A DNA stretch of 12,329 bases from Burkholderiales bacterium (GTDB lineage: Bacteria; Pseudomonadota; Gammaproteobacteria; Burkholderiales; Burkholderiaceae_C). Numbering within the stretch: position 1 is the first letter of the stretch; each line of letters starts with the position of its first letter. A model generated the notes under the pieces. The model was not told the origin of the DNA. It was given only the letters and a program-made list of their open reading frames with translations, and made no database searches. The stretch lies in assembly GCA_028869035.1 (NCBI GenBank), contig JAGWTL010000056.1, positions 1 through 12,329 on the forward strand, in the 5' to 3' direction. Positions 6,928 to 12,329 of the stretch are shown here, one piece after another. The position numbers and the translations under genes were made by a program.

Positions 6928-7745
6928 GCTCGCGCTCCGCCAGTCGCGGCCCAGTCCACCACGATGCGGTGCAACCGGGTTATGCCGTCGGTGAGTGCCG
7001 CCGGCCCGGGCTGCAGGATGTCGGCCGACTTGATCTCGAAGAGCTGCTGGTGCTTCACGGCGGGCACGTCCTGCCAGCCGGGCCGCGCGGCCACCTTCTC
7101 GGGGCGGAATTTCTTGCCGCACCAGGAGCCGATGATGATGTCGGGCGCGCGGCGCACGATCTCCAGCGGATCGGCCACGATGCGCTGCTTGCCCATGGGC
7201 TGCTGGGCCAGCTCGGGAAAGATGTCCTCACCGCCGGCCATGCCCATGAGTTCGGAGACCCAGCGAATGGCGCTGATGGGCGGCTCGTCCCACTCCTCGA
7301 AGTACACGCGCGGGCGGCGCGGCAAGGCGGCCGCAGCGGCGCGGATGCCCTCCAGGCCCTGTTGCAGGGCCGCGATGCGCTGTGTGCCCTGTTCCGCCTG
7401 CCCCACCATCGCGGCCACCTGGTACATCATGGAAAAGATCTGGTCCACGCTGCGCTGGTTGAACACCGTGACGGGGATGCCCTTGCGGATGAGCTCGCTG
7501 GCGATGTCGGCCTGCAGGTCCGAGAAACCGAACACGCAGTCGGGCTGCAAGGCGACGATCTGTTCGATCTTCGCGCTCAGGAAGGCGCTGATCTTCGGTT
7601 TTTCCTCGCGCGCGCGGCGCGGCCGCACGGTGTAGCCCGAGATGCCGACGATGCGCCGCTCCTCGCCCAGCAGGTAGAGCCACTCGGTGGTCTCCTCGGT
7701 CAGGCAGACGATGCGCTGCGGGCCGGGCGCGGGCATGTCGCTCAT
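6924..7745 (-). CDS. BtuF-like corrinoid/solute-binding protein without a signal peptide
   Basis: A 273-aa protein of the BtuF/FhuD periplasmic-binding fold (COG0614 type): RIVCLTEETTEWLYLLGE (11-28), RIVGISGYTVRP (31-42), then PKISAFLSAKIEQIVALQPD, ELIRKGIPVTVFNQRSVDQI, PDIIIGSWCGKKF, and RPGWQDVPAVKHQQLFEI. It starts MSDMPAPGPQRIV, directly at the fold, with no hydrophobic leader. The ATG overlaps the cobB stop as ATGA, GGGAG stands 8 bases upstream, and no in-frame start codon occurs in the codons just before it. So the protein should be cytoplasmic unless exported unusually. A conserved Cys-Gly-Lys-Lys stretch (SWCGKKF) differs from the secreted BtuF. Its placement between cobB and cobU suggests binding or handing over a corrinoid inside the cell; that is inference, and no function is established by the sequence. 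Confidence 0.85.
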   Translation of the reverse strand: MSDMPAPGPQRIVCLTEETTEWLYLLGEERRIVGISGYTVRPRRAREEKPKISAFLSAKIEQIVALQPDCVFGFSDLQADIASELIRKGIPVTVFNQRSVDQIFSMMYQVAAMVGQAEQGTQRIAALQQGLEGIRAAAAALPRRPRVYFEEWDEPPISAIRWVSELMGMAGGEDIFPELAQQPMGKQRIVADPLEIVRRAPDIIIGSWCGKKFRPEKVAARPGWQDVPAVKHQQLFEIKSADILQPGPAALTDGITRLHRIVVDWAATGGARA

Positions 7746-9109
7746 GCGGCCGACTCCCGGGGAAGCGGCAGCCCCTCGCTGAAGAGCCGCCCCACCAGGG
7801 CCGGATCGGAGGGGAACCAGGCGTGGAAGTAGCTGGCCGCGATGGAGCCCTGCTGGTACACCGCCTCGCCCTCCCCGGCCGCAGCGGTCTGTGCGGGCCG
7901 CGTGGTGCGCAGCCGGGGCTGCAGCGGCGTGTCGCAGGTCGAATGGTGGAAGGTGTGACCGCGCAACTGCCCGTCACCGATTTGCAGACTCTGCGGGCCC
8001 AGTGCCGCCAGGCGTTTTTGCAGGGCGACCGTGCCGGGCAGCAGGCCCCAGAGCTCATGCGTGAGACCCGCGCCGTCGGTGAGCCGCTCGAACAGGGCCA
8101 TCATGCCGCCGCATTCGGCCCACAGCGGCTTGTGCGCCGCCACGTGGGCCCGCAGGCTGTCGCGCAGGCCCAGGTTGGCGCCCAGGCGCGCGGCGTGCAG
8201 CTCCGGATAACCTCCGGGCAGCCAGACGGCGTCACAGGCCGGCAAGGCCTGGTCGGCCAGCGGCGAGAAAAAGACCACACGCGCGCCGAGGCGCTGCAGG
8301 CAGTCGATGTTGGCGGCGTAGATGAAGCAGAAGGCCGCGTCGCTGGCCACGGCCACCGTCTTGCCCTTGAGCAGCGCAGGCGGGGGAGCAACCACCTCAG
8401 GCGCGGGAAAGTCCACGCTCCAGCGCTGGCGCAGTTCGTCCAGCGTCAGGCGCCCCAGCGGGGTGTCGGCCAGGGCGTCGGCTGCGGCGTCCAGCCGCTG
8501 CTGCGCGTCACCCAGCTCGGTGGCGGCGACCAGACCCAGATGGCGTTCGGGCAGGACCAGGGCCGGGTTGCGCTGCACGGCGCCGAGCCAGTGCTGCGGC
8601 TCGCGCAGGCCCTGCTGCAGCATCCCGGCATGGCGCGCGCTGCCCACGCGGTTGGCCAGCACGCCGGCCCAGCGCAGGCCCGGCTGGTAGTGCTGCAGGC
8701 CGTGGGCCAGCGCGCCGAAGGTGCCGGCCATGGCCGAGGCGTCGATCACCGCGAGCACGGGCAGGCTGAAGTGCCGCGCCAGATCGGCCGCGCTGGGCTG
8801 ACCGTCGTACAGGCCCATGACGCCCTCGACGATGATGAGGTCGGCCTCCCGCGCCGCCAGAGCCAGGCGCGCGCGGCAGTCGGCCTCGCCGGTCATCCAC
8901 AGGTCCAGCTGGTGCACGGGGGCGCCGGTGGCCAGGGTGTGCCAGAACGGGTCCAGAAAATCCGGGCCGCACTTGAAGACCCGCACACGCCGTCCCTGGC
9001 GGGCATGCAGGCGCGCCAGCGCCGCCGTGACCGTGGTCTTGCCTTGCCCCGAGGCCGGGGCGGCAACGAGCACGGCGGGACAAGGCGCGGCTTTGGACAT
9101 GGCGGTCAT
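7742..9109 (-). CDS. cobB: Cobyrinic acid a,c-diamide synthase CobB (CbiA/CobB family)
   Basis: Amidates the a and c acetate side chains of a cobyrinate with glutamine and ATP. It is a 455-aa two-domain enzyme: an N-terminal ATP-binding domain with P-loop APASGQGKTT (17-26), KCGPDFLDPFWH (46-57) and IVEGVMGLYDG (93-103), and a C-terminal class I glutamine amidotransferase domain. The nucleophile is C333 in LWAECGGMM, and H429 in SIAASYFHAWF is the triad histidine. VWLPGGYPELHA (295-306) is the usual linker motif. The ATG at 9109 overlaps the btuB stop as ATGA; a second ATG at 9100 is possible, and neither has a clear ribosome site. Without corrin-ring genes in view I cannot say whether the substrate is hydrogenobyrinic acid (aerobic) or cobyrinic acid (anaerobic or salvage). 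Confidence 0.94.
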   Translation of the reverse strand: MTAMSKAAPCPAVLVAAPASGQGKTTVTAALARLHARQGRRVRVFKCGPDFLDPFWHTLATGAPVHQLDLWMTGEADCRARLALAAREADLIIVEGVMGLYDGQPSAADLARHFSLPVLAVIDASAMAGTFGALAHGLQHYQPGLRWAGVLANRVGSARHAGMLQQGLREPQHWLGAVQRNPALVLPERHLGLVAATELGDAQQRLDAAADALADTPLGRLTLDELRQRWSVDFPAPEVVAPPPALLKGKTVAVASDAAFCFIYAANIDCLQRLGARVVFFSPLADQALPACDAVWLPGGYPELHAARLGANLGLRDSLRAHVAAHKPLWAECGGMMALFERLTDGAGLTHELWGLLPGTVALQKRLAALGPQSLQIGDGQLRGHTFHHSTCDTPLQPRLRTTRPAQTAAAGEGEAVYQQGSIAASYFHAWFPSDPALVGRLFSEGLPLPRESAA

Positions 9110-10950
9110 TGTGCCGCTGCGGGCGCCGGGCCCGGCGCCCAGGTCAGCGAGACGAAGAGCGAGCGGCCCGGCGTGGCATAGGTGTTGGCCAACTGGTACT
9201 GCGCATCGGTGGCGTTGTCCACACGCATCAGGACCGACCAGTCACGGGCGATCGAGGCGCGGGCATGCAGGCCGAGCAGCACATAACCGGGCAGGACCAC
9301 GGTGTTGGCAGCGTCGTCATAGCGCCGACCCGAGAGCTGGGCGTCAGCGCCATAGGTCCAGCGGCCCTGGCGCGTGTCCGCACCGAGGGTGGCATGCTGG
9401 TTGGAACGGCGCGCCAGCATCAGGCCGGTGCTGCGGTCACGCGGGTCCTGCACGTCCAGGGACGCACGAAGGTTCACCTGGCCCGCGCGCTGGTTGCCCG
9501 AGAAGGTCAGACCTGCGTACTCGGCCTGGGCGGTGTTGGCATAACAGCCAAAGGACGAGGCGCACGGGCCGGGCGAGGAGAAGGTGATCAGGTTGCTGAC
9601 CATGTTGCGATAGACGACCACCCCCCAGCTGGTCGTGCCTGCGCTGTAGCGCGCGCCCATCTCCACGTTGCGGCTGCTTTCCGGCTGCAGGGTGGCGACC
9701 CCGTACACGCTGAAGCGCTGGTACAGCGTGGGCGCACGGAAGGCCGTGCCGCCCGAGGCGGTGAGACGCCATGACGGGGTGAGCGCATAACCGTAGGCGA
9801 TGCTGCCCGTGCCCTGGACACCGAATTCGCTGTCCTGGTCCTGGCGCGCATGCAGCTGCAGGCTGTGCTGCCTCTCGCTGCGACCGTAGCCCAGGGCCAG
9901 GCCGTTCTGCGAACGCTGGGTGGTCGGGGGCGTGGTGCTGGCGTTGTCGAGCTTGTCCTCGCGCCGCTCCAGGTCGGCCGTGAACAGCTGCGAGCCCACG
10001 CGGTACTCGTTCTGCAGCAGGTAACCGCGCAACTGGGTCAGCGTCTGGTAGGGTGAGGGCTTGGTTTCGTAACGGCTGCGCGAATCGCTCACGCTCAAGC
10101 GGGTGCTGTAGGCCCCGCTCCAGCGCGCCTGCCAGTTCAGCCCCGTGGTCTGCAGCTGGTGCAGGTTGCGGTCGTCATTGCTCGTGGCGCTGTCGTACTG
10201 GGAATCCAGATTGCTGGTCACTGCCGAGGCTTCCAGGCGATGGGCCGGGTCCAGCTGCAGGCCCAGGCGGGCGTTGACCGATTGCCGGCGGTAACCGTCG
10301 TCGTCCGGGTTCTGGTTGGCTGCGACACGGGAGTTGAAACCCCTGCTGCCTTCATCGCTCAGGCCCAGGGCATAGTCGAAAGCCTGTCGAGAACCGCTGA
10401 AACCGGCTTCCGCGCGGTAGGTGCCGTAGGTGCCGAGGCCGGCGCTCGCGTAAGGTGCAAACGGCCCCTCGCCCTTGCGGGTGAAGATCTGGATCACGCC
10501 GCCCATGGCGTCCGAACCATAGACCGCGCTGGCCGGACCGCGCAGCACCTCGATGCGGTCCACCATGCTCAGGGGGATGCTTTCCCAGGTTGCGCCGCCG
10601 GTGGACTGGGAATCCACGCGCACGCCGTCGATGTAGACCGCCGTGAAACGGGTCTCGGCGCCGCGCAGGTAGACACTCGTGGTGGAGCCCAGATTGCCGG
10701 TGCGCACGATCTCGACGCCGGGCACACGGGCCAGCACGTCGGCCAGGCCGACGGCGCCGCTGCGCTCGATGGTGTCGCGGTCCAGCACGCTGACATCGGC
10801 CACCAGGTCGCTCAGGGGCCGCACCGAGCGGGTGGCCGTGACCACGGTTTCGCCCAGAACAGCCACGGTCTGGGCCTGTGCAGTGAAGGAAAGGAATGCA
10901 GCGGCCAGCACCAGCCCGGCCGGGCGCGCGTACGAAGAACAGTTTTTCAT
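9106..10950 (-). CDS. btuB: TonB-dependent outer-membrane receptor for vitamin B12, BtuB
   Basis: A 614-aa outer-membrane barrel that takes up cobalamin using TonB energy. Signal peptide 1-26 ends in AQA. The TonB box is ETVVTATR (34-41). The plug domain follows: IERSGAVGLADVLARVPGV (61-79), VYLRGAETRFTAVYIDGVRV (93-112), IPLSMVDRIEVLRGPASAVY (125-144) and GSDAMGGVIQIFTRK (145-159). The rest is a barrel of alternating strands ending near SLFVSLTW. Odd: about ten residues (APGPAPAAAQ) follow the last strand, whereas such barrels usually end in an aromatic residue. Substrate assignment rests on the B12 riboswitch upstream and the operon below. No Shine-Dalgarno is seen at normal spacing before the ATG; a GGGGAGGG about 20 bases upstream lies in a hairpin. 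Confidence 0.92.
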   Translation of the reverse strand: MKNCSSYARPAGLVLAAAFLSFTAQAQTVAVLGETVVTATRSVRPLSDLVADVSVLDRDTIERSGAVGLADVLARVPGVEIVRTGNLGSTTSVYLRGAETRFTAVYIDGVRVDSQSTGGATWESIPLSMVDRIEVLRGPASAVYGSDAMGGVIQIFTRKGEGPFAPYASAGLGTYGTYRAEAGFSGSRQAFDYALGLSDEGSRGFNSRVAANQNPDDDGYRRQSVNARLGLQLDPAHRLEASAVTSNLDSQYDSATSNDDRNLHQLQTTGLNWQARWSGAYSTRLSVSDSRSRYETKPSPYQTLTQLRGYLLQNEYRVGSQLFTADLERREDKLDNASTTPPTTQRSQNGLALGYGRSERQHSLQLHARQDQDSEFGVQGTGSIAYGYALTPSWRLTASGGTAFRAPTLYQRFSVYGVATLQPESSRNVEMGARYSAGTTSWGVVVYRNMVSNLITFSSPGPCASSFGCYANTAQAEYAGLTFSGNQRAGQVNLRASLDVQDPRDRSTGLMLARRSNQHATLGADTRQGRWTYGADAQLSGRRYDDAANTVVLPGYVLLGLHARASIARDWSVLMRVDNATDAQYQLANTYATPGRSLFVSLTWAPGPAPAAAQ

Positions 10951-10966
10951 GATGAAGAATGGAACC

Positions 10967-10995
10967 GAAGCCCTCCCCGGCTTCCCCGCCAGGGC
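10967..10995 (-). promoter_or_regulatory. Candidate expression platform: two mutually exclusive hairpins before btuB
   Basis: On the transcript, one hairpin pairs GAAGCC (10984-10979) with GGCTTC (10972-10967) and puts GGGGAG in its loop. The alternative pairs GCCCT (10995-10991) with AGGGC (10974-10970), and GGC (10990-10988) with GCC (10981-10979). They share bases and cannot coexist. No U-tract follows, so control of translation or Rho-dependent termination seems likelier than an intrinsic terminator. This is manual folding only. Confidence 0.4.
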
Positions 10996-11006
10996 ATGGA
11001 CGTCAC

Positions 11007-11028
11007 GGTTGCGCGCAGGCGCACAACC
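11007..11028 (-). promoter_or_regulatory. Stable hairpin just downstream of the riboswitch aptamer
   Basis: The transcript can form nine pairs, GGTTGTGCG with CGCGCAACC (one G-U), closing a 4-base CCUG loop. It stands between the aptamer and the btuB start region and is not followed by a U-run. It may be part of the expression platform, but its role is not shown by the sequence. Confidence 0.45.
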
Positions 11029-11030
11029 AC

Positions 11031-11240
11031 CTCATTGGCCGGTATCCGGGCTGGTGGAAACGACCTTCATCGCCTTCCCGGCTGCTTGTTCAGGGCAGCC
11101 AGTGGCTAAATGATGAAAGCGGCGTCTTGCGACGCGTCCACTTACCGTTGCGGGGGCAGCGCAGGTTAGGTTTGCCGGGTTGGCTCACCCTCCTGCTTCC
11201 CGTTGAACTGCGGCATGTGAACCACACCGCGAGCACCAAC
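11031..11240 (-). ncRNA. Cobalamin riboswitch (btuB leader)
   Basis: Read on the minus strand, the classic landmarks appear in order: GGTGCTCGCGG near 11238-11228, ACGGGAA near 11204-11198, GCTGCCCCCGCAACGGTAAG (11160-11141), the B12 box GCCACTGG (11106-11099), GGGAAGGCGATGAAGG, and CCAGCCCGGATACCGGCC near the 3' end. Supporting stems are GCGTC-GCAA-GACGC with a GNRA loop in the variable arm, GGCTGC/GCAGCC after the B12 box, TTCATC/GATGAA enclosing them, and TTGG/CCAA closing the aptamer. The RNA should bind a cobalamin and lower expression of btuB and the operon behind it when B12 is plentiful. Odd: the arm between GGGAA and GCTGCCCCCGC is about 36 bases, roughly twice the usual 17. Limits are approximate. 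Confidence 0.95.
11099..11106 (-). promoter_or_regulatory. B12 box of the riboswitch
   Basis: GCCACTGG on the minus strand, the conserved element of cobalamin aptamers. It can pair with GTGG of the upstream GGTAAGTGG segment (about 11145-11137). Confidence 0.85.
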
Positions 11241-11247
11241 AGTCGTG

Positions 11248-11253
11248 ATTTTA
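11248..11253 (-). promoter_or_regulatory. Probable -10 box of the B12 operon promoter
   Basis: TAAAAT on the minus strand, placing a start of transcription near 11241, right at the 5' edge of the riboswitch. The -35 position at 17-base spacing is GGGTTT (11276-11271), a poor match to TTGACA, so the promoter call is tentative. Confidence 0.5.
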
Positions 11254-11276
11254 CTTTCGAAATCTTGCCTAAACCC

Positions 11277-11282
11277 TACAAT
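11277..11282 (+). promoter_or_regulatory. Probable -10 box of the zapB-like/zapA promoter
   Basis: TACAAT, giving a start near 11289 and a leader of under 20 bases before the ATG at 11306. The -35 region at 17-base spacing is CTTTCG (11254-11259), only weakly matching. It lies over the -35 region of the divergent B12 promoter. Confidence 0.5.
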
Positions 11283-11305
11283 TGCAAGACAAATTTGAAG
11301 GCCTT

Positions 11306-11536
11306 ATGTCGAATCCGAGCCAAATCGAACAGTTGGTCGAGCGTGTCGAGCGCCTGCTGGTGCGCCATGCGGAACTGCAGCGCACCAACGAGCTGCTGAC
11401 CGATCAGCTCGATGCGCTGACGGCTGAACGCGACCAGCTCAAGTCACGTCTGGGCGCGGCGCGCTCCCGCGTCGACGCCTTGCTGGAGCGCCTGTCCGAG
11501 CCGGCCGAAACCGATGGCCCCAAGGACGCCGCATGA
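11306..11536 (+). CDS. ZapB-like small coiled-coil protein upstream of zapA
   Basis: A 76-aa acidic protein predicted to be one continuous coiled coil from about residue 5 to 65, with heptad-like leucines and valines in QIEQLVERVERLLVRHAEL and in ELLTDQLDALTAERDQLKSR. The tail SEPAETDGPKDAA is disordered in appearance. Proteins of this kind (sometimes named as a conserved family next to ygfE/zapA) sit just before zapA in many proteobacteria and resemble the division factor ZapB. The start at 11306 has GAAGG 4 bases upstream; a TTG at 11282 would add eight unlikely residues and would coincide with the -10 box. Its stop overlaps the zapA start as ATGA. A role in Z-ring assembly is inferred from context. 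Confidence 0.82.
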   Translation: MSNPSQIEQLVERVERLLVRHAELQRTNELLTDQLDALTAERDQLKSRLGAARSRVDALLERLSEPAETDGPKDAA

Positions 11537-11862
11537 AACAGCTCGAGGTGCAGATCATGGGCCAGAGTTATCTGCTGGGCTGCCCCGAAGGCGGCGAAAC
11601 CAGCCTGCTCGAAGCCGTGGAGCGCGTGGACACCGCCATGTGCAAGATCCGTGACGCCGGCAAGGTCAAGGCGCGCGACCGCATCGCCGTGCTGGCCGCG
11701 CTGAACCTGGCTTTCGAATTGAGCGACCGCGCCACCCCGGTGACGACCGCAGCGCCTCGTGCCGCCAGCCCCGTCGCCCATGGCAACGGGGCCGACGCCG
11801 TGCTGGGCGCGCTGATCGAACGGGTCGATACCGCGCTGGGGCAGGACGGACAGCTGATCTGA
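11533..11862 (+). CDS. zapA: Cell division protein ZapA
   Basis: A cytoplasmic protein that binds FtsZ and helps bundle protofilaments at the division ring, 109 aa as expected. The N-terminal globular part starts MKQLEVQIMGQSYLLGCPEG, a strong ZapA signature, followed by ETSLLEAVERVDTAMCKIRD. The conserved RDRIAVLAALNLAFEL (48-63) begins the coiled-coil region. A linker rich in Ala, Pro and Thr (about 67-87) precedes a last helix, ALIERVDTAL. Its ATG overlaps the preceding small gene by 4 bases. The 6S RNA gene follows it, as in many proteobacteria. Confidence 0.95.
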   Translation: MKQLEVQIMGQSYLLGCPEGGETSLLEAVERVDTAMCKIRDAGKVKARDRIAVLAALNLAFELSDRATPVTTAAPRAASPVAHGNGADAVLGALIERVDTALGQDGQLI

Positions 11863-11904
11863 CCCCCCGATGGCGCCAAGTCACACGGTGATGATGCCAA
11901 GGCC

Positions 11905-11910
11905 TACAAT
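11905..11910 (+). promoter_or_regulatory. -10 box of the 6S RNA promoter
   Basis: TACAAT inside GGCCTACAATGG, ending 6 bases before the predicted 5' end of 6S RNA at 11917. The same CCTACAAT octamer is used before the zapB-like gene. No good -35 match is seen. Confidence 0.6.
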
Positions 11911-11916
11911 GGCCTC

Positions 11917-12084
11917 GTCTGCAATGCCATCGGGCTTTAAATTCCTTGAACCAATGCTCATTGAGCCCGGGCTTGGAAATTGCCTGGCTAGCGTGATCGT
12001 CTCGCGTCAGATGAACCCAAAGCCAACGCTGACCTCGCCCACCTGAACCCCGGTTCAGGATGCGGCCTGATGGCACTTGCAGAC
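11917..12084 (+). ncRNA. ssrS: 6S RNA
   Basis: A 168-base RNA that binds the sigma-70 RNA polymerase holoenzyme and dampens transcription in stationary phase. The ends pair perfectly: GTCTGCAA (11917-11924) with TTGCAGAC (12077-12084), then TGCCATC (11925-11931) with GATGGCA (12069-12075). The central part has the elongated, bulged hairpin typical of 6S RNA, with AATGCTCATTGAGCCCGGGC on the 5' side and GCCAACGCTGACCTCGCCC on the 3' side. CCTGAACC/GGTTCAGG (12042-12059) can form a short hairpin beside the central bubble. The position directly after zapA is the classic location. Ends are inferred from pairing. Confidence 0.93.
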
Positions 12085-12118
12085 ACCTATACTCCGCGCG
12101 CCCGACTCTTTTCCCCCG

Positions 12119-12329
12119 ATGTTGCTTGAACCCCAGTTGATCGTTGAACTGGCCCTGATGGGCGTGTGTGCCGGATTTCTCGCAGGCCTGCTGGGCATCG
12201 GCGGGGGCATGATCATGGTGCCCTTCATGACCATCATCCTGGAGGCCAAGGACTTCCCGGCCGAGGTCGTGGTCAAGATGGCGGTGGCCACCTCGCTGGC
12301 CACGATCTGCTTCACATCGCTCTCCTCGG
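12119..12329 (+). CDS. TauE/SafE family permease, N-terminal part (runs off right edge)
   Basis: The first 70 codons of a membrane protein of the TauE/SafE (DUF81) group, putative exporters of sulfite, sulfoacetate or other organosulfur anions. It starts MLLEPQLIVELALMGVCAGF and continues with the diagnostic GLLGIGGGMIMVPFMTIIL (about 23-41). KMAVATSLATICFTSLSS (about 53-70) begins the second conserved stretch. Two hydrophobic segments are visible. The ATG at 12119 has no evident ribosome site, but this N-terminus matches what I remember of Comamonadaceae homologs. A TATACT at 12088-12093 could be a -10 box. Substrate cannot be told from sequence. Confidence 0.88.
   Translation, partial: MLLEPQLIVELALMGVCAGFLAGLLGIGGGMIMVPFMTIILEAKDFPAEVVVKMAVATSLATICFTSLSS

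Noticed and set aside
10159..11109. Plus-strand open frame of 316 codons crossing the btuB start and riboswitch
   Set aside because: It overlaps the riboswitch core and the btuB signal peptide region; no ribosome site or family resemblance was seen.
11666..12076. Minus-strand open frame opposite zapA and 6S RNA
   Set aside because: It covers a well-supported structured RNA and a conserved gene; the product is Arg/Pro-rich without similarity.
1..12329. CRISPR array, insertion sequence, phage or tRNA genes
   Set aside because: No regularly spaced repeats, transposase motifs, integrase or cloverleaf with anticodon were seen on either strand; the region looks like core chromosome.

Overview
The window (12,329 bases, very GC-rich) looks like chromosomal DNA from a betaproteobacterium of the order Burkholderiales, most likely family Comamonadaceae. 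The reasons are the protein style, a zapB-like/zapA/6S RNA/TauE block, and two short palindromic repeats of kinds I recall as scattered through such genomes. The family assignment is recognition from memory, not a database match.

Left and centre (1-10950, minus strand): one tightly packed vitamin B12 operon, read from right to left. Order: btuB (outer-membrane receptor), cobB (a,c-diamide synthase), a leaderless BtuF-like protein, cobU/cobP (adenosylcobinamide kinase/guanylyltransferase), a secreted BtuF, btuC, btuD, cobO (adenosyltransferase), bluB (lower-ligand synthase), cbiB (cobinamide synthase), cobC (threonine-phosphate decarboxylase), and the first 97 codons of cobQ, which runs off the left edge. 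Eight of the eleven junctions are 4-base ATGA or GTGA overlaps. The other three are an 8-base overlap, a 2-base gap and a 9-base gap.

Leader (10951-11260): a cobalamin riboswitch lies directly upstream of btuB, with recognisable core elements, a B12 box and alternative hairpins before the btuB start. It probably controls the whole operon by B12 feedback. Its promoter appears to overlap the divergent promoter of the genes to the right.

Right (11261-12329, plus strand): a small ZapB-like coiled-coil gene overlaps zapA. The 6S RNA gene (ssrS) follows with its own -10 box, then the start of a TauE/SafE permease gene that runs off the right edge.

Together the operon covers corrinoid capture and import (BtuB, BtuF, BtuCD) and the late steps of B12 assembly or salvage: amidation, adenosylation, aminopropanol arm, nucleotide loop activation and DMB synthesis. 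No corrin-ring genes are present here. The most unusual observations are two palindromic repeats that have become part of coding sequence: one inside the conserved N-terminal domain of CobQ, the other as the N-terminal extension of CobU.
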